Below are positions 7,970-16,003 of a stretch of DNA of 64,000 bases, one piece after another. The notes under the pieces were generated by a model, which was not told where the DNA came from, ran no database searches, and saw nothing but the letters and a program-made list of their open reading frames with translations. The translations under genes were made by a program, and so were the position numbers. This DNA is from Crossiella equi. Lineage in GTDB: Bacteria > Actinomycetota > Actinomycetes > Mycobacteriales > Pseudonocardiaceae. Within the stretch, counting starts at the first letter, position 1; each line of letters opens with the position of its first letter. The DNA is taken from the NCBI RefSeq assembly GCF_017876755.1, contig NZ_JAGIOO010000001.1:1-64000 (forward strand), written 5' to 3'.

Positions 7970-8563
7970 TCAGCCCAGGTGATCTGGCGAGTGCGACGCA
8001 GCGTCCTGGGGAGTGAGGATCACGGCAGCCCCAAGTTCGGCCAGTGGCCCCCGCTTCGTCGCCTTGGTGAAGTTCCGGTCTGAGGTGACGAACACGTGGT
8101 TCCCGGCCCGGATGTGACAGTGCAGGGCAAGACCGTCGAGCCGCTTGTTCCGCCAGCGGCTTTCCTCGCGGGAACGTTCCTCGCCGTCGAGAGCGTCCGG
8201 GACCGCGTCCCGGTAGTCGAACGGCGTGGGGAACAGCACCTCGTGGATCTGCCGAAGGAGGTTGTCGTCCCCTTCGGAGGCGGGGACGCACCAGTCGAGG
8301 TAGACGAGGTCGAGGACCATGACCGGCCGGATCAGCTCGATGTGCTCAAGGCTGGCGGCAGCCAGGCGGTCGAGCAGGGAGGAGATGCTCGTGGCCACCG
8401 TGCCGTCCGTCTGGGTTTCGGCCGCCATCGTGGCGGCGAACTCAACCACCGCTTCGCCCTGGCGGTGCCTGGCCAGCAACTGGCGTACGGCAGACGCTTC
8501 GGGCCGCTCCTCTTCGAGCGCGATCAAGCAGTTCGTGTCCAGGGTGAAGGTTGGCGCGGACAT
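7970..8563 (-). CDS. PIN-domain-like ribonuclease
   Basis: 197 residues from ATG 8563. The N-terminus FTLDTNCLIALEEE has the first acidic residue of a PIN nuclease, and the C-terminal HVFVTSDRNFTK matches the last conserved acidic block. An acidic/helical middle lies between them. PIN proteins are Mg-dependent RNases, most often the toxins of VapBC modules. The preceding gene (8563-8841) starts upstream and overlaps it as TGATG. It could act as antitoxin, but it does not look like a typical VapB or Phd protein and carries cysteines. Toxin, host-defence or element-stability roles are all possible. Confidence 0.7.
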   Translation of the reverse strand: MSAPTFTLDTNCLIALEEERPEASAVRQLLARHRQGEAVVEFAATMAAETQTDGTVATSISSLLDRLAAASLEHIELIRPVMVLDLVYLDWCVPASEGDDNLLRQIHEVLFPTPFDYRDAVPDALDGEERSREESRWRNKRLDGLALHCHIRAGNHVFVTSDRNFTKATKRGPLAELGAAVILTPQDAASHSPDHLG

Positions 8564-8841
8564 CAGGTTGCCACGTCGTAGGCGCCTGGACGCACCTCGG
8601 CCTGCCTCGGCGTGGGACCGGTGAATGTCAGCCGCCAGGTGCGGGCCTGGGTGTTCGCGCCTGCCTGTGCGCAAGCCGGGCAATCGACCTTGATCGAACC
8701 GCTCGACGCGACGGCGCGGAAGTGCTCGATCCGGAGTGGGTGCAGGCCGAGGCGGCACTGACCGGGCAGGACCGCGGTGCCGGAGTGGCCACGGCGTAGT
8801 GCGGTCTCGGTGAGACGGGCTGGCGAGGTGGAGGGGGCCAT
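8563..8841 (-). CDS. Small Cys-containing protein preceding the PIN gene
   Basis: 92 residues from ATG 8841. The visible features are one early cysteine (GQCRLG), a CPAC pair and a nearby histidine, which could bind a metal, and a basic N-terminal half. No family recognised. The stop overlaps the PIN gene start as TGATG, so the two are translated together and may form a toxin-antitoxin-like pair. GTTAGG ends eight bases before the ATG, so the transcript is probably leaderless. Confidence 0.6.
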   Translation of the reverse strand: MAPSTSPARLTETALRRGHSGTAVLPGQCRLGLHPLRIEHFRAVASSGSIKVDCPACAQAGANTQARTWRLTFTGPTPRQAEVRPGAYDVAT

Positions 8842-8847
8842 GCGAGG

Positions 8848-8858
8848 AACCTAACATC
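8848..8858 (-). promoter_or_regulatory. Degenerate element motif (GATGTTAGGTT)
   Basis: GTTAGG lies eight bases from ATG 8841. It may be a degenerate copy of the element motif or a plain TAnnnT (TAGGTT) -10 box. Confidence 0.35.
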
Positions 8859-8993
8859 TGGATCGAACAGGTGTTCGAGATTGCTGGTCGGCGCGCGCGA
8901 CCTGATCGGGTGAGGACATGGAGCGTGTCCGGTTGGCCACGCCGTGTGCATACGGTCGTCCAAACTGGACATTGCCAGTGGAAGGACAGCCCT

Positions 8994-9752
8994 GTGCCTC
9001 AATTCCCGCCGCCGCTGTTGCCGGACCACGCCCTCGGTGCCGTCGTGCGCGAACTTCCTGAGCTGTTCGCGGCGGTCCCCGTCTGCACGGACAAGCTGCG
9101 CGCCGTGCTCACCTTTCGTCCGGGGTTGCTGGAAGTCCTGGCGGTGCACCCGCTCGCGCCCCACCTGAGCGAGCGGGCGGGGGAGAGGCGGACAGCCCTG
9201 GACGTCACGTTGTCCGTCGCGCTCACGTTGCGCGCCGCCGTGTTGTACGCCTGCGGCATCGCGCCCGCCGGTGCTGCTGCGCTGGACTGCATCTCGGTAC
9301 GGCACTCCTACCGGCGGGTGGCCTGTTACGACGAGCTGATGTGCGGGAAGCAGGGGATTCCGCGCCTCCACCTGCGCCGGTTCGGGTCCAGGAGGCTGAG
9401 CAAGGCCGAGTTGGAGGTCGTGCTCGGTGAGTTCGTTGAACGGGTGCTGGACAGCACCTGTTCGATGCTGGGGGCCGGGCGTTGGCGTGACCACCAGGAC
9501 GCCGCGTCGTCGAAACCGGTGACGGACGCGGTGTGGCGGGAGATCGTCCCGGTCCTGGGGGCGAACGCCGGGCCTCAGCACCGTGCGGCCGCCGACGGTG
9601 TGCTGTGGAAGCTGCGCACCTGCCGCCCTTGGGAGGAGCTGCCCGAAGAGTTCGGCGACAGGCACGCGATCTACCGACAGGCCCTCAAGTGGAAGCACGA
9701 CGGCACCTGGAGCGTGCTGGTGCAGTTCTTCGAGGAGCACGCGTACGCCTGA
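8994..9752 (+). CDS. Transposase-derived protein with only the DUF4096-like part
   Basis: 252 residues from GTG 8994 (AAGGACAG about ten bases upstream; an in-frame start at 8871 is possible). The last 80 residues (VTDAVWREIVPVLG, WKLRTCRPWEELPEEFGD, ALKWKHDGTWSVLVQFFEEH) match the N-terminal DNA-binding part of IS5-type transposases. The DDE catalytic core that would follow is absent because the protein stops there. The N-terminal 170 residues are unrelated to a transposase as far as I can see, with helix-rich segments such as LDVTLSVALTLRAAVLYACG. It looks like a domesticated DNA-binding protein rather than a broken insertion sequence, since no inverted repeats are evident. Confidence 0.6.
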   Translation: MPQFPPPLLPDHALGAVVRELPELFAAVPVCTDKLRAVLTFRPGLLEVLAVHPLAPHLSERAGERRTALDVTLSVALTLRAAVLYACGIAPAGAAALDCISVRHSYRRVACYDELMCGKQGIPRLHLRRFGSRRLSKAELEVVLGEFVERVLDSTCSMLGAGRWRDHQDAASSKPVTDAVWREIVPVLGANAGPQHRAAADGVLWKLRTCRPWEELPEEFGDRHAIYRQALKWKHDGTWSVLVQFFEEHAYA

Positions 9753-9767
9753 CCGGCAGGCTCGCGC

Positions 9768-11147
9768 TCACCGAGGAGGTCGGGTGAGGACGGCGGCTTC
9801 CTCCGGGGTGAACGGCGGCGCGGGAAGCGCCGACCTCCGCGGTCCTCGAAGTGCGGCACGGAGGATGTGCCGGTTCAGCATTCGGCTGGGCGGCGCGGCG
9901 AGCACGAACAGGTCGATGTGCGCCTTGGCCACCTCCACGTCGGTGGCCCCGCCCGCCGCCACCCGGTCCTGCAGGCGGTTGAGCAACCGGGCGAGCACGC
10001 CGGGACGCGGTCCTCGGGTCTGGGGGTACCGGAGGTCCTGACCGACCGCCATGGCCCACGGAAGACTGCTCGCTCGGGCGACGGCCCGTTGCAGCGCGTT
10101 GGTGGTGGCGTTCGGTGACTTGCGCAGGAGGTTCCGCACGGCGACCGCGGCCAGCGCGGCGGTGGCCATGCCGTGCCCGTACACCGGGTTGAAGGTGGCG
10201 TAGGCGTCGCCGATGGCCAGGAAGCCGTGTGGTGCTGGTCGGAGCCGCTCGTACTGCCGCAGGCGGTTGGCGTCCGCCCGGAAGCCCACCGGGGTGCCGA
10301 TCGGGTTGGCGGCCGAGATGAAGTCGGCGATGGTTGGGTAGGGCAGCACGGCGGCGTAGGCGTGGAAGGCATCCGGTGCCGTTGATGGTTCGCTGCCCCG
10401 TGCTCCCGCCAGCGTGACCGTCCACCGGTTTCCTTCGATGGGCAGGGCCACGCCACCGCGCCGGGTCTCCTCGGTCGAGCCCGGTTGGGTCTGCACGTTG
10501 AGGCCGGGAAAGGTGCTGGGCAGACCGGGCGGTGATTCGAAGATGCAGGTGGCGTAGAAGATGCCGGGATCCACTACGCGTTCGGGGACCTGCGGGAAAC
10601 CGAGCTCGGTGAGCCAGCGGTCGGCCGCGGAGCGGCGGCCGGTGGCGTCGACGACGAGATCCGCCGGGACGGCGTCCGTGCCCAGGCGGGCACCGGTGAT
10701 GCGCTCGGTGCCGCCCGTCAGACCGTCCACGTGCGTGTGGTCGACCGTCGTGACGTTCGGGATCTGTCGGAGGCGCTCCCGCAGGAGGGATTCGAGCAGC
10801 CCACGGGTGCAGCCGAGGATGAACTGGTCGGTGTGGAACCGAGGCTGCCAACCGTCGTGGATGAGCCCGAGGTAACGGCCTGGGATGTTCACCTCGACAG
10901 CACCCGCCGCGCGCAGAGCCCTGGTGGCACCGGGGGAGAGGTCGTCGATGGCGCGGGCGCCGCCGGAGATGAGCACGTGGGTGTGGCGGGCCTGCGGAGC
11001 GCCGCGCCGCGCGCTGGGGTCGGCGTCGGCGGGATCCGCTTCGACCACGGTGAGCCGGTCGGCGTGCGGGGCCAGCGCCATCGCGGTGAAGATGCCGGCG
11101 AGACCACCGCCGAGGACCAGCACGTGCTCGTATGAGGAGGGCGTCAT
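9768..11147 (-). CDS. FAD-dependent monooxygenase/epoxidase-like protein
   Basis: 459 residues from ATG 11147, which overlaps the stop of the membrane-protein gene as ATGA. The N-terminus has the Rossmann GGGLAGIFTAMALA fingerprint, then VVEAD, DLVVDATGRRS (the DG-like motif) and AIGDAYATFNPVYGHGMATA (the GD motif that binds the FAD ribityl chain). This is the plan of squalene-epoxidase and aromatic-hydroxylase flavoproteins. It uses NAD(P)H and oxygen to oxidise a small molecule; the substrate is unknown. It is the last gene of the operon XRE - ImmA/IrrE - seven-TM protein - oxygenase, which suggests controlled synthesis or modification of a small molecule. Confidence 0.8.
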   Translation of the reverse strand: MTPSSYEHVLVLGGGLAGIFTAMALAPHADRLTVVEADPADADPSARRGAPQARHTHVLISGGARAIDDLSPGATRALRAAGAVEVNIPGRYLGLIHDGWQPRFHTDQFILGCTRGLLESLLRERLRQIPNVTTVDHTHVDGLTGGTERITGARLGTDAVPADLVVDATGRRSAADRWLTELGFPQVPERVVDPGIFYATCIFESPPGLPSTFPGLNVQTQPGSTEETRRGGVALPIEGNRWTVTLAGARGSEPSTAPDAFHAYAAVLPYPTIADFISAANPIGTPVGFRADANRLRQYERLRPAPHGFLAIGDAYATFNPVYGHGMATAALAAVAVRNLLRKSPNATTNALQRAVARASSLPWAMAVGQDLRYPQTRGPRPGVLARLLNRLQDRVAAGGATDVEVAKAHIDLFVLAAPPSRMLNRHILRAALRGPRRSALPAPPFTPEEAAVLTRPPR

Positions 11148-12337
11148 GCGGCCGCCTTCGTGGTTGTGGGGGACAGGAGCGCCGTCGCCACCAGGAGCAG
11201 CCGGGCTCGTTCGGAGGCGAACGCGTGCGGGAGCGCACCGCCGCTGGTGGCTTCGCCCGGCGGCACATCGGGCGGCGGAAGGCCGCGGGCGCGGAGGTGG
11301 AGCGCCGTGCGGATCTCGCGTACCTGGTGAGCGGCCCAAGCTCGGGGATCGTCGACCGCTTCGACTTCGCGTGGCCGGTAGGGCTCCAGCACGTGCAACC
11401 AGTCGTTGATCTCCACGATGCGTTCCAGCAGCCGAGCCGGGGCGTTGAGCCTGCCGAACGGAGACCGGAGCTCGTGCACCAGGGCCGGGTTCACCGGCTT
11501 CAACAGCAGCCAGAGCGGCCGAAGCCTCCGGTGCTCGCGGAACGCGACCAGGAACTGGCCGAGCCGACCGACCCGCTCCTGGATGTTGTTGCCCCACAAC
11601 GGGAGAAAGACACCCACGATTATCAGGGGCATGGTGGCGACATTGAGCAGGCCCGCGGCCGGGCTGATGACGGCGCTGAGGTCGTGGCCCCACCAGGCCG
11701 CCACGACCATGACCACGACCAGTGCGGAGCTCGTGGAGGACGCCAGAAACGACAGCCCGGCCGCGCGCAAGCCGGGGCACAGCCAGCGGTGCCCGTCAGC
11801 TCGCGCGATCGCGGCCCACCGGAAGCAGAGCGGGACGGCGGTGGCCATGGCGAACGAGTTGCTGACGAAGTGCACGAGGGTGAGTTCGCACAGGTACGGG
11901 TAGCCGGTGGTCGCGTAGGCCGTGACGAAGTCGAGGTGGTGCTCCTCCGCCCCGCCGAGGCAGAACAGGACCACCTCGGCGATGATCACGGCCGCGAACA
12001 CGGGGAGGAGCCACCGGGCGATGAGCCAGGCCCGCCCGGGCGGGTGCTGCCAGTACACCAACGAGACGTTGATGGCGCACGCCGTGATGGCCTGGCTGAT
12101 GCTCATCAGCAGGATCGACAACGACGGCACGCCGGTGAACGCGTTCAGGGGCACGCCCACCTCGGGGGTCGCGATCGTCGAGGTGAGCGCGGTGCCGAAC
12201 GCGGCTGTCCACATCGGGAGCAGCGCCGGTCGGAGGTCCGGTGAGGCCAGGCGCCAGGCGAGCAGGTTCCGCACGCCGATCAGGAGCGCTCCGACGACGA
12301 AGAACGGCTGCACCAGCTCAACCAGCACGGTGATCAC
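11144..12337 (-). CDS. Multi-spanning membrane protein, MAB_1171c-like
   Basis: 397 residues from GTG 12337, overlapping the protease gene by 20 bases. The first 240 residues contain seven hydrophobic helices (for example LVQPFFVVGALLIGVRNL and LLPVFAAVIIAEVVLFCLGG). The C-terminal 150 residues are soluble and Arg/Leu rich (RLRPLWLLLKPVNPAL, LHLRARGL), which fits the DUF6545 part of proteins annotated as MAB_1171c-family putative transporters. That family is known to sit next to ImmA/IrrE proteases and XRE regulators in actinomycetes, as here. Its biochemical role is not established. Confidence 0.7.
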   Translation of the reverse strand: MITVLVELVQPFFVVGALLIGVRNLLAWRLASPDLRPALLPMWTAAFGTALTSTIATPEVGVPLNAFTGVPSLSILLMSISQAITACAINVSLVYWQHPPGRAWLIARWLLPVFAAVIIAEVVLFCLGGAEEHHLDFVTAYATTGYPYLCELTLVHFVSNSFAMATAVPLCFRWAAIARADGHRWLCPGLRAAGLSFLASSTSSALVVVMVVAAWWGHDLSAVISPAAGLLNVATMPLIIVGVFLPLWGNNIQERVGRLGQFLVAFREHRRLRPLWLLLKPVNPALVHELRSPFGRLNAPARLLERIVEINDWLHVLEPYRPREVEAVDDPRAWAAHQVREIRTALHLRARGLPPPDVPPGEATSGGALPHAFASERARLLLVATALLSPTTTKAAA

Positions 12338-12878
12338 GTCCGGGTTGGAACTCGAAGCAGTACCGAAGCCGGGAAGAGCCGCTGTCGGAGGACACCGTGA
12401 GCGGCGCGACCTGCTGCTTGGCCGCCCAGCGCATGAGCGCCCGCATGAGCATGTTCGCCACCTGCTCCGCCTCGCGTTCGTGGCGGTCGGACATGCACTC
12501 CCGCGCCGCCACCTTCATCACCCGCTCCGGGGACACCGCGGGCAGGAGCAGTTCGGTCCGCTCTTCGTTGTCGAGCTGGGCGGTGCGGTGCCCGCAGAGC
12601 ATGTGGGCGAGCTCGTGGGTGAGGATGTAGAGCCGGTGGGTCCAGGAACGCGCGGTCGTGACGAGGATGATGTTCTCCTGGTCCACCGTGGACACCCAGA
12701 GCCCGGTCGGCCCGTCCGACCCGAGGTCGTCGAAGTGCAGGCGGATCCGGAGACCGAGGTGCCGGGCGACAGTGGCGCAGAGCTGCACGCAGATGTCCTG
12801 GGCGCTCGCGGATGGTGGCGCGTCGAGGTCCAGGAGGAGCTCGTCGAGTTGGCGGCGGAGTCGCCTGCGGCGGAACAT
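12318..12878 (-). CDS. ImmA/IrrE-type metallopeptidase
   Basis: 186 residues from ATG 12878. The zinc site HELAHMLCGH (HExxH) lies at about residue 87, preceded by YILT, and an acidic DRHEREAEQVANMLM segment supplies the third ligand, as in ImmA/IrrE proteins. Such proteases cleave a cognate XRE repressor in response to a signal, lifting repression. The XRE gene immediately upstream (12883-13575) is the likely substrate. Confidence 0.85.
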   Translation of the reverse strand: MFRRRRLRRQLDELLLDLDAPPSASAQDICVQLCATVARHLGLRIRLHFDDLGSDGPTGLWVSTVDQENIILVTTARSWTHRLYILTHELAHMLCGHRTAQLDNEERTELLLPAVSPERVMKVAARECMSDRHEREAEQVANMLMRALMRWAAKQQVAPLTVSSDSGSSRLRYCFEFQPGRDHRAG

Positions 12879-12882
12879 CGGC

Positions 12883-13575
12883 TCACCCCTCGCCCTGGTC
12901 GTGGAAGGCCTGCCTCGCCTCGGGGCTCGGGTTGAGCGCTCGCGCGATGGCGAGGAATGCCCTGTCCCTGGCGGCTGCGGACAGCAGCGGGCCGCGCGCG
13001 ATGACGAAGTCCACGCCGTGCTCCGCCAGGACCTGGCTGGTGCGCAGCTCGCCCTCGGTCTCGGCGGCGACCGCGTCGTCCAGGAAGTAGGCCGGAGGCA
13101 CGTCGAACGCCGCGGCGAGCATGACCAGGTGCGGCAACCTCGGGTTCAGGTTCCTGCCGGACCTGAGGTCCGAGATGGTGTTGGGCGAGATCGTCCAGCC
13201 TTCGACACCGCAGGAGCGGACGGCCTCGACTACCGAGTCCAGGCTGCGCTCGGCCGCGCCTGGCTGCCGCCGCAACGAGAACAGGGCGTTGAGCTTGTCC
13301 TGGAACGGCCGGACCGGCAAGGTGCCGTGCGCCCGGTCGCGGCGCCCGCCGACGAAGTACGCGGGATGGATCCGCAGCGCCTCGGCGAGGTTCAGCACGA
13401 CCGCGTAGGACGGGTCCTTCATGCCGCGGGCGAGCTGGGAGATGTAGCTCGGCGTGACGGTGGCAGCCCTCGCCAGCTCGGTGTTGCTGATCCTGCCCGA
13501 GCCGTCGCCGCCGCTGTTCTCGGCGAGCACGGTGCGCAGCACTTCGGCGAACGAGCGCTGCGGTTCCACACGCAC
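12883..13575 (-). CDS. XRE-family regulator, probable ImmA target
   Basis: 230 residues from GTG 13575 with GGAGG seven bases upstream. An N-terminal HTH (ISNTELARAATVTPSYISQLARG, about residues 28-50) fits the XRE/Cro fold. A second HTH-like stretch is at about residues 125-145 (WTISPNTISDLRSGRN), so the protein may hold two DNA-binding domains. It heads the ImmA - membrane protein - oxygenase operon and is likely its autoregulator. An element motif sits just upstream but points away from the gene. Confidence 0.82.
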   Translation of the reverse strand: MRVEPQRSFAEVLRTVLAENSGGDGSGRISNTELARAATVTPSYISQLARGMKDPSYAVVLNLAEALRIHPAYFVGGRRDRAHGTLPVRPFQDKLNALFSLRRQPGAAERSLDSVVEAVRSCGVEGWTISPNTISDLRSGRNLNPRLPHLVMLAAAFDVPPAYFLDDAVAAETEGELRTSQVLAEHGVDFVIARGPLLSAAARDRAFLAIARALNPSPEARQAFHDQGEG

Positions 13576-13592
13576 GACCGCACCTCCCCTGG

Positions 13593-13603
13593 GTCGTTAC
13601 CTG
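13593..13603 (+). promoter_or_regulatory. Element motif facing away from the XRE gene
   Basis: GTCGTTACCTG on the plus strand, about 20 bases upstream of the divergent XRE start at 13575. It points to the HxlR gene 250 bases away and may also act as an operator for the XRE operon. Confidence 0.5.
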
Positions 13604-13804
13604 GTCCTTTCAGGAAACTCCGGAACCAGGTTGCACGCGATCCCTCGATCGGGTTCACCTTGGTAATTGCCACGGCAACTGGCCATAAGCTCGTGTAGGT
13701 ACTGAATTGCGGACTGCGGTGGATGAGTACCGCAATCTGGTTGCCGAAAGTCGGGGGTGGAGGCGGCCCAGCCCTGATGCGGCGTCCCAGTCGGTGACTG
13801 CTGT

Positions 13805-13814
13805 GCGTTACCTG
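13805..13814 (+). promoter_or_regulatory. Element motif (GCGTTACCTG)
   Basis: 38 bases before ATG 13853. It is followed by TCTGGAGTAAC, so GTTAC and GTAAC form a small inverted pair. The 277-base gap 13576-13852 otherwise holds no convincing gene. Confidence 0.6.
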
Positions 13815-13852
13815 TCTGGAGTAACTGACGCTGCTGAAGACGGGGAGGGGAC

Positions 13853-14182
13853 ATGCACGGGACGAACGAGGGCTGGGAGGACATGCACGCGGCGGCGCGT
13901 GCGTTGTCCGGGACGTGGGTGATGGCCATCTTGGCCGCGCTGTCGAGCGGGCCGCTGAGGTTCGGTGAACTCAGCGCCCGAGTCCAGAACGGCGGGGCGG
14001 GCGGTGGGCGGACGCTGCACGACCGCTCGCTGACGCAGACGTTGACCACGATGCAGCGGGACGGCCTGGTGCTGCGCACGGAGGTGGGCCGCTCCGTGCC
14101 GAGGGTGGTGACCTACGAGCTCACCGGCAAGGCCCGGTCGCTCATCGCGGCGATGGGCGCCGTGCGCGGTTGGCGGAACTGA
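13853..14182 (+). CDS. HxlR-type winged-helix regulator
   Basis: 109 residues from ATG 13853 (GGGGAGGGG upstream). The protein is one winged HTH: GTWVMAILAALSSGPLRFGELSARV is the first helices, LTQTLTTMQRDGLVLRT the recognition helix and wing, and VTYELTGKARSLI the C-terminal helix. This is the HxlR layout (KWxxxIL, RFxEL, RxLxxxLxxLExxGLV, YxLTxxG). The usual N-terminal cysteine redox switch is not seen. A perfect hairpin terminates it. Confidence 0.82.
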   Translation: MHGTNEGWEDMHAAARALSGTWVMAILAALSSGPLRFGELSARVQNGGAGGGRTLHDRSLTQTLTTMQRDGLVLRTEVGRSVPRVVTYELTGKARSLIAAMGAVRGWRN

Positions 14183-14188
14183 GGGGTG

Positions 14189-14224
14189 AGGTGGTGCCGG
14201 AACCGATCGGGTCCGGCACCACCT
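14189..14224. terminator. 13-bp perfect hairpin between convergent genes
   Basis: AGGTGGTGCCGGA pairs with TCCGGCACCACCT around a ten-base loop, between the HxlR gene (+) and the VWA gene (-). Likely works for both strands. Confidence 0.75.
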
Positions 14225-14251
14225 GGTTGTGGCAGCTCCACGCGTACCCGG

Positions 14252-16003
14252 TCAGCCGGTCAGCTCACGCTGGCGGACGATGTCCTCGACCACCTGGTGC
14301 AGCCGAGTCGGCAACTGGTGGGTCAGGTTCGACGGCAAGGTCATCGCCCTCGGCGAGATGTCCAGCAGATCGCCGAGGGTGACATCCCCTACGCCGATGA
14401 CAACGGTATGGACGTCGGGGTGCTCGGAGATGGCTTCTCGGAGGTCGTGCGGGTCATCGTCGTCCAGGCACGCATCGGTCACCACCACGAGGAGCCGCTG
14501 CTCGGACGGGTTGCCCCCAAGATCGCTGAACTGGTCGAAAGCCCAGTTCAGTGCGGGAGTGAGCTCGGTGCCTCCTTTGAGTGCCTGTGCCTGGGCCAGG
14601 ACCTTCTGGCTCTGCTCTGCTGTCATCTGGCTCTCGAACTCCCGAACGGGAAGCACCTCCTCGGTGAAGCCCGCCACGGACAGTTCGGCGCGGTCGGTCA
14701 TGCTGTCCACCGCACCGATCAGCGCCGCACCCGCGAGGTACGCGGAAACGGCCGGCCTCGTGTTGCCGACCACCTCCGCCATGGAGCCGGAACAGTCCAC
14801 CAGCAAGACGCACTTCAACCGGGTGATCTGCGGAGGCAGTGGTCGCCGTCGCAGCCAGATCCGCGGTGACCACTCCATTGCGTGGTGGGCGTTGAGGTAC
14901 ACCCTGCTCGCTTGGTGGCGGAGGTCCAGCACCGGCCCGTCGGAGTGCGGCTGACGGCGCCACGCCTGACCGTAGAGGAGCGGCCGCAACACCTCGGTGA
15001 GCTGGGAGGCGAGCACTGGCACGACCGCGGTGTCGATCTGCAGAACCTTCCTGATGTCCCGGGCGTTCGGTGAAGGCGACCACGTCTCGGTTTTCTCGAC
15101 GGTTCGTGACCACGCCCTGCGCAGGCTGGTTCGTTCCCGCCTGTGCTGGGTGATCGCCCGGCGCATCAGCGGAGTGCCTTCCAGCTGGGACAGGATCGCC
15201 GACAGCATCGTGTCGGAGCTGATCTCGCTGAGCCTCAAGCAACGGGTCGGTCGTTGGGTCTGGTTGAGCACCTCGTCCAGTCGCTGCTCGAACTCCTCCT
15301 TCGTCGTGGTGCGCGGGAACAACTGGAGGTGCTGCTCCCGTTGCCGTACCCAGCCGAAGAGGACGTCGAGCACCGCCTCGATGAACGTCGCCTCGGCCGA
15401 CCAGTCGGAGAGGTGGGTACCGACGATGATGGAAGCGAGCTGGCCCCACACCTCCTGGAACTCGGTCGCCACCGGTGAGGTGGTGATCCTCGCGTCGTCC
15501 AGCCGGAGCCTGCGACACCTCATGACCAGGAGGCACCAGTCCAGCAGCAGCACGGCATCCCGGTAGGGTGCGCCGGTCGCCGGGCTGTCCGCTGGCTGGC
15601 CCATGGGTTCAACCATGGTCTGGCAGGCGAGGTCGCGGTTGACCGACCAGTTGGTGATCCTGCTGAGGACCGGCAGGTGGTCGACCCGCATGTCCGCCAG
15701 GATCCGGCCGAGCAAGACGCGCAGCGCGTCGCCAGGCACTTCGGTGAAGCCTTGCCTGTGTTCCCAGGCATGAGCGGCTTCGTGACCTGCGAGGTAGCAG
15801 ATCACCTGGAGTCTCAGCGCCTCGGTGAGCACGTCCCACCGCGGGCCGAAGAACGCCTCGGCGAGCGTGTCGTTCGTGGGAAACCCCACGACGTAGCCGA
15901 AGGAGTTCGGGCAAGTGCTGGCCTGGGGGCTGGGCTTCACGAAGATCCGTGCCCCTGGCAGCACCATCTGGAACGTGCGGCGGACGATGAACTCGTAGAG
16001 CAT
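14252..16003 (-). CDS. HExxH metallopeptidase-like plus von Willebrand A protein
   Basis: 583 residues from ATG 16003, overlapping the AAA+ gene stop as TGATG. An N-terminal domain holds HEAAHAWEH (HExxH, about residue 72) followed by RILADMRVDHL. The C-terminal VWA domain has the MIDAS motif DCSGSM near residue 399, a GGTELTPAL segment carrying the MIDAS threonine, and VVTDACLDDDD. This is the DUF2201 plan: a putative metallopeptidase fused to VWA and paired with a MoxR-type ATPase. Such pairs act as chaperones or metal-insertion machines, and related systems occur in biological-conflict loci. The substrate here is unknown. Confidence 0.75.
   Translation of the reverse strand: MLYEFIVRRTFQMVLPGARIFVKPSPQASTCPNSFGYVVGFPTNDTLAEAFFGPRWDVLTEALRLQVICYLAGHEAAHAWEHRQGFTEVPGDALRVLLGRILADMRVDHLPVLSRITNWSVNRDLACQTMVEPMGQPADSPATGAPYRDAVLLLDWCLLVMRCRRLRLDDARITTSPVATEFQEVWGQLASIIVGTHLSDWSAEATFIEAVLDVLFGWVRQREQHLQLFPRTTTKEEFEQRLDEVLNQTQRPTRCLRLSEISSDTMLSAILSQLEGTPLMRRAITQHRRERTSLRRAWSRTVEKTETWSPSPNARDIRKVLQIDTAVVPVLASQLTEVLRPLLYGQAWRRQPHSDGPVLDLRHQASRVYLNAHHAMEWSPRIWLRRRPLPPQITRLKCVLLVDCSGSMAEVVGNTRPAVSAYLAGAALIGAVDSMTDRAELSVAGFTEEVLPVREFESQMTAEQSQKVLAQAQALKGGTELTPALNWAFDQFSDLGGNPSEQRLLVVVTDACLDDDDPHDLREAISEHPDVHTVVIGVGDVTLGDLLDISPRAMTLPSNLTHQLPTRLHQVVEDIVRQRELTG

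Noticed and set aside
10866-10880. GTTACCTCG inside the flavin monooxygenase gene
   Set aside because: It is within coding sequence, encodes conserved-looking residues (RYLG) and is not upstream of any gene.
13707-13922. Short open frame in front of the HxlR gene
   Set aside because: It overlaps the HxlR start out of frame, has no ribosome site and its composition is that of a shadow frame.
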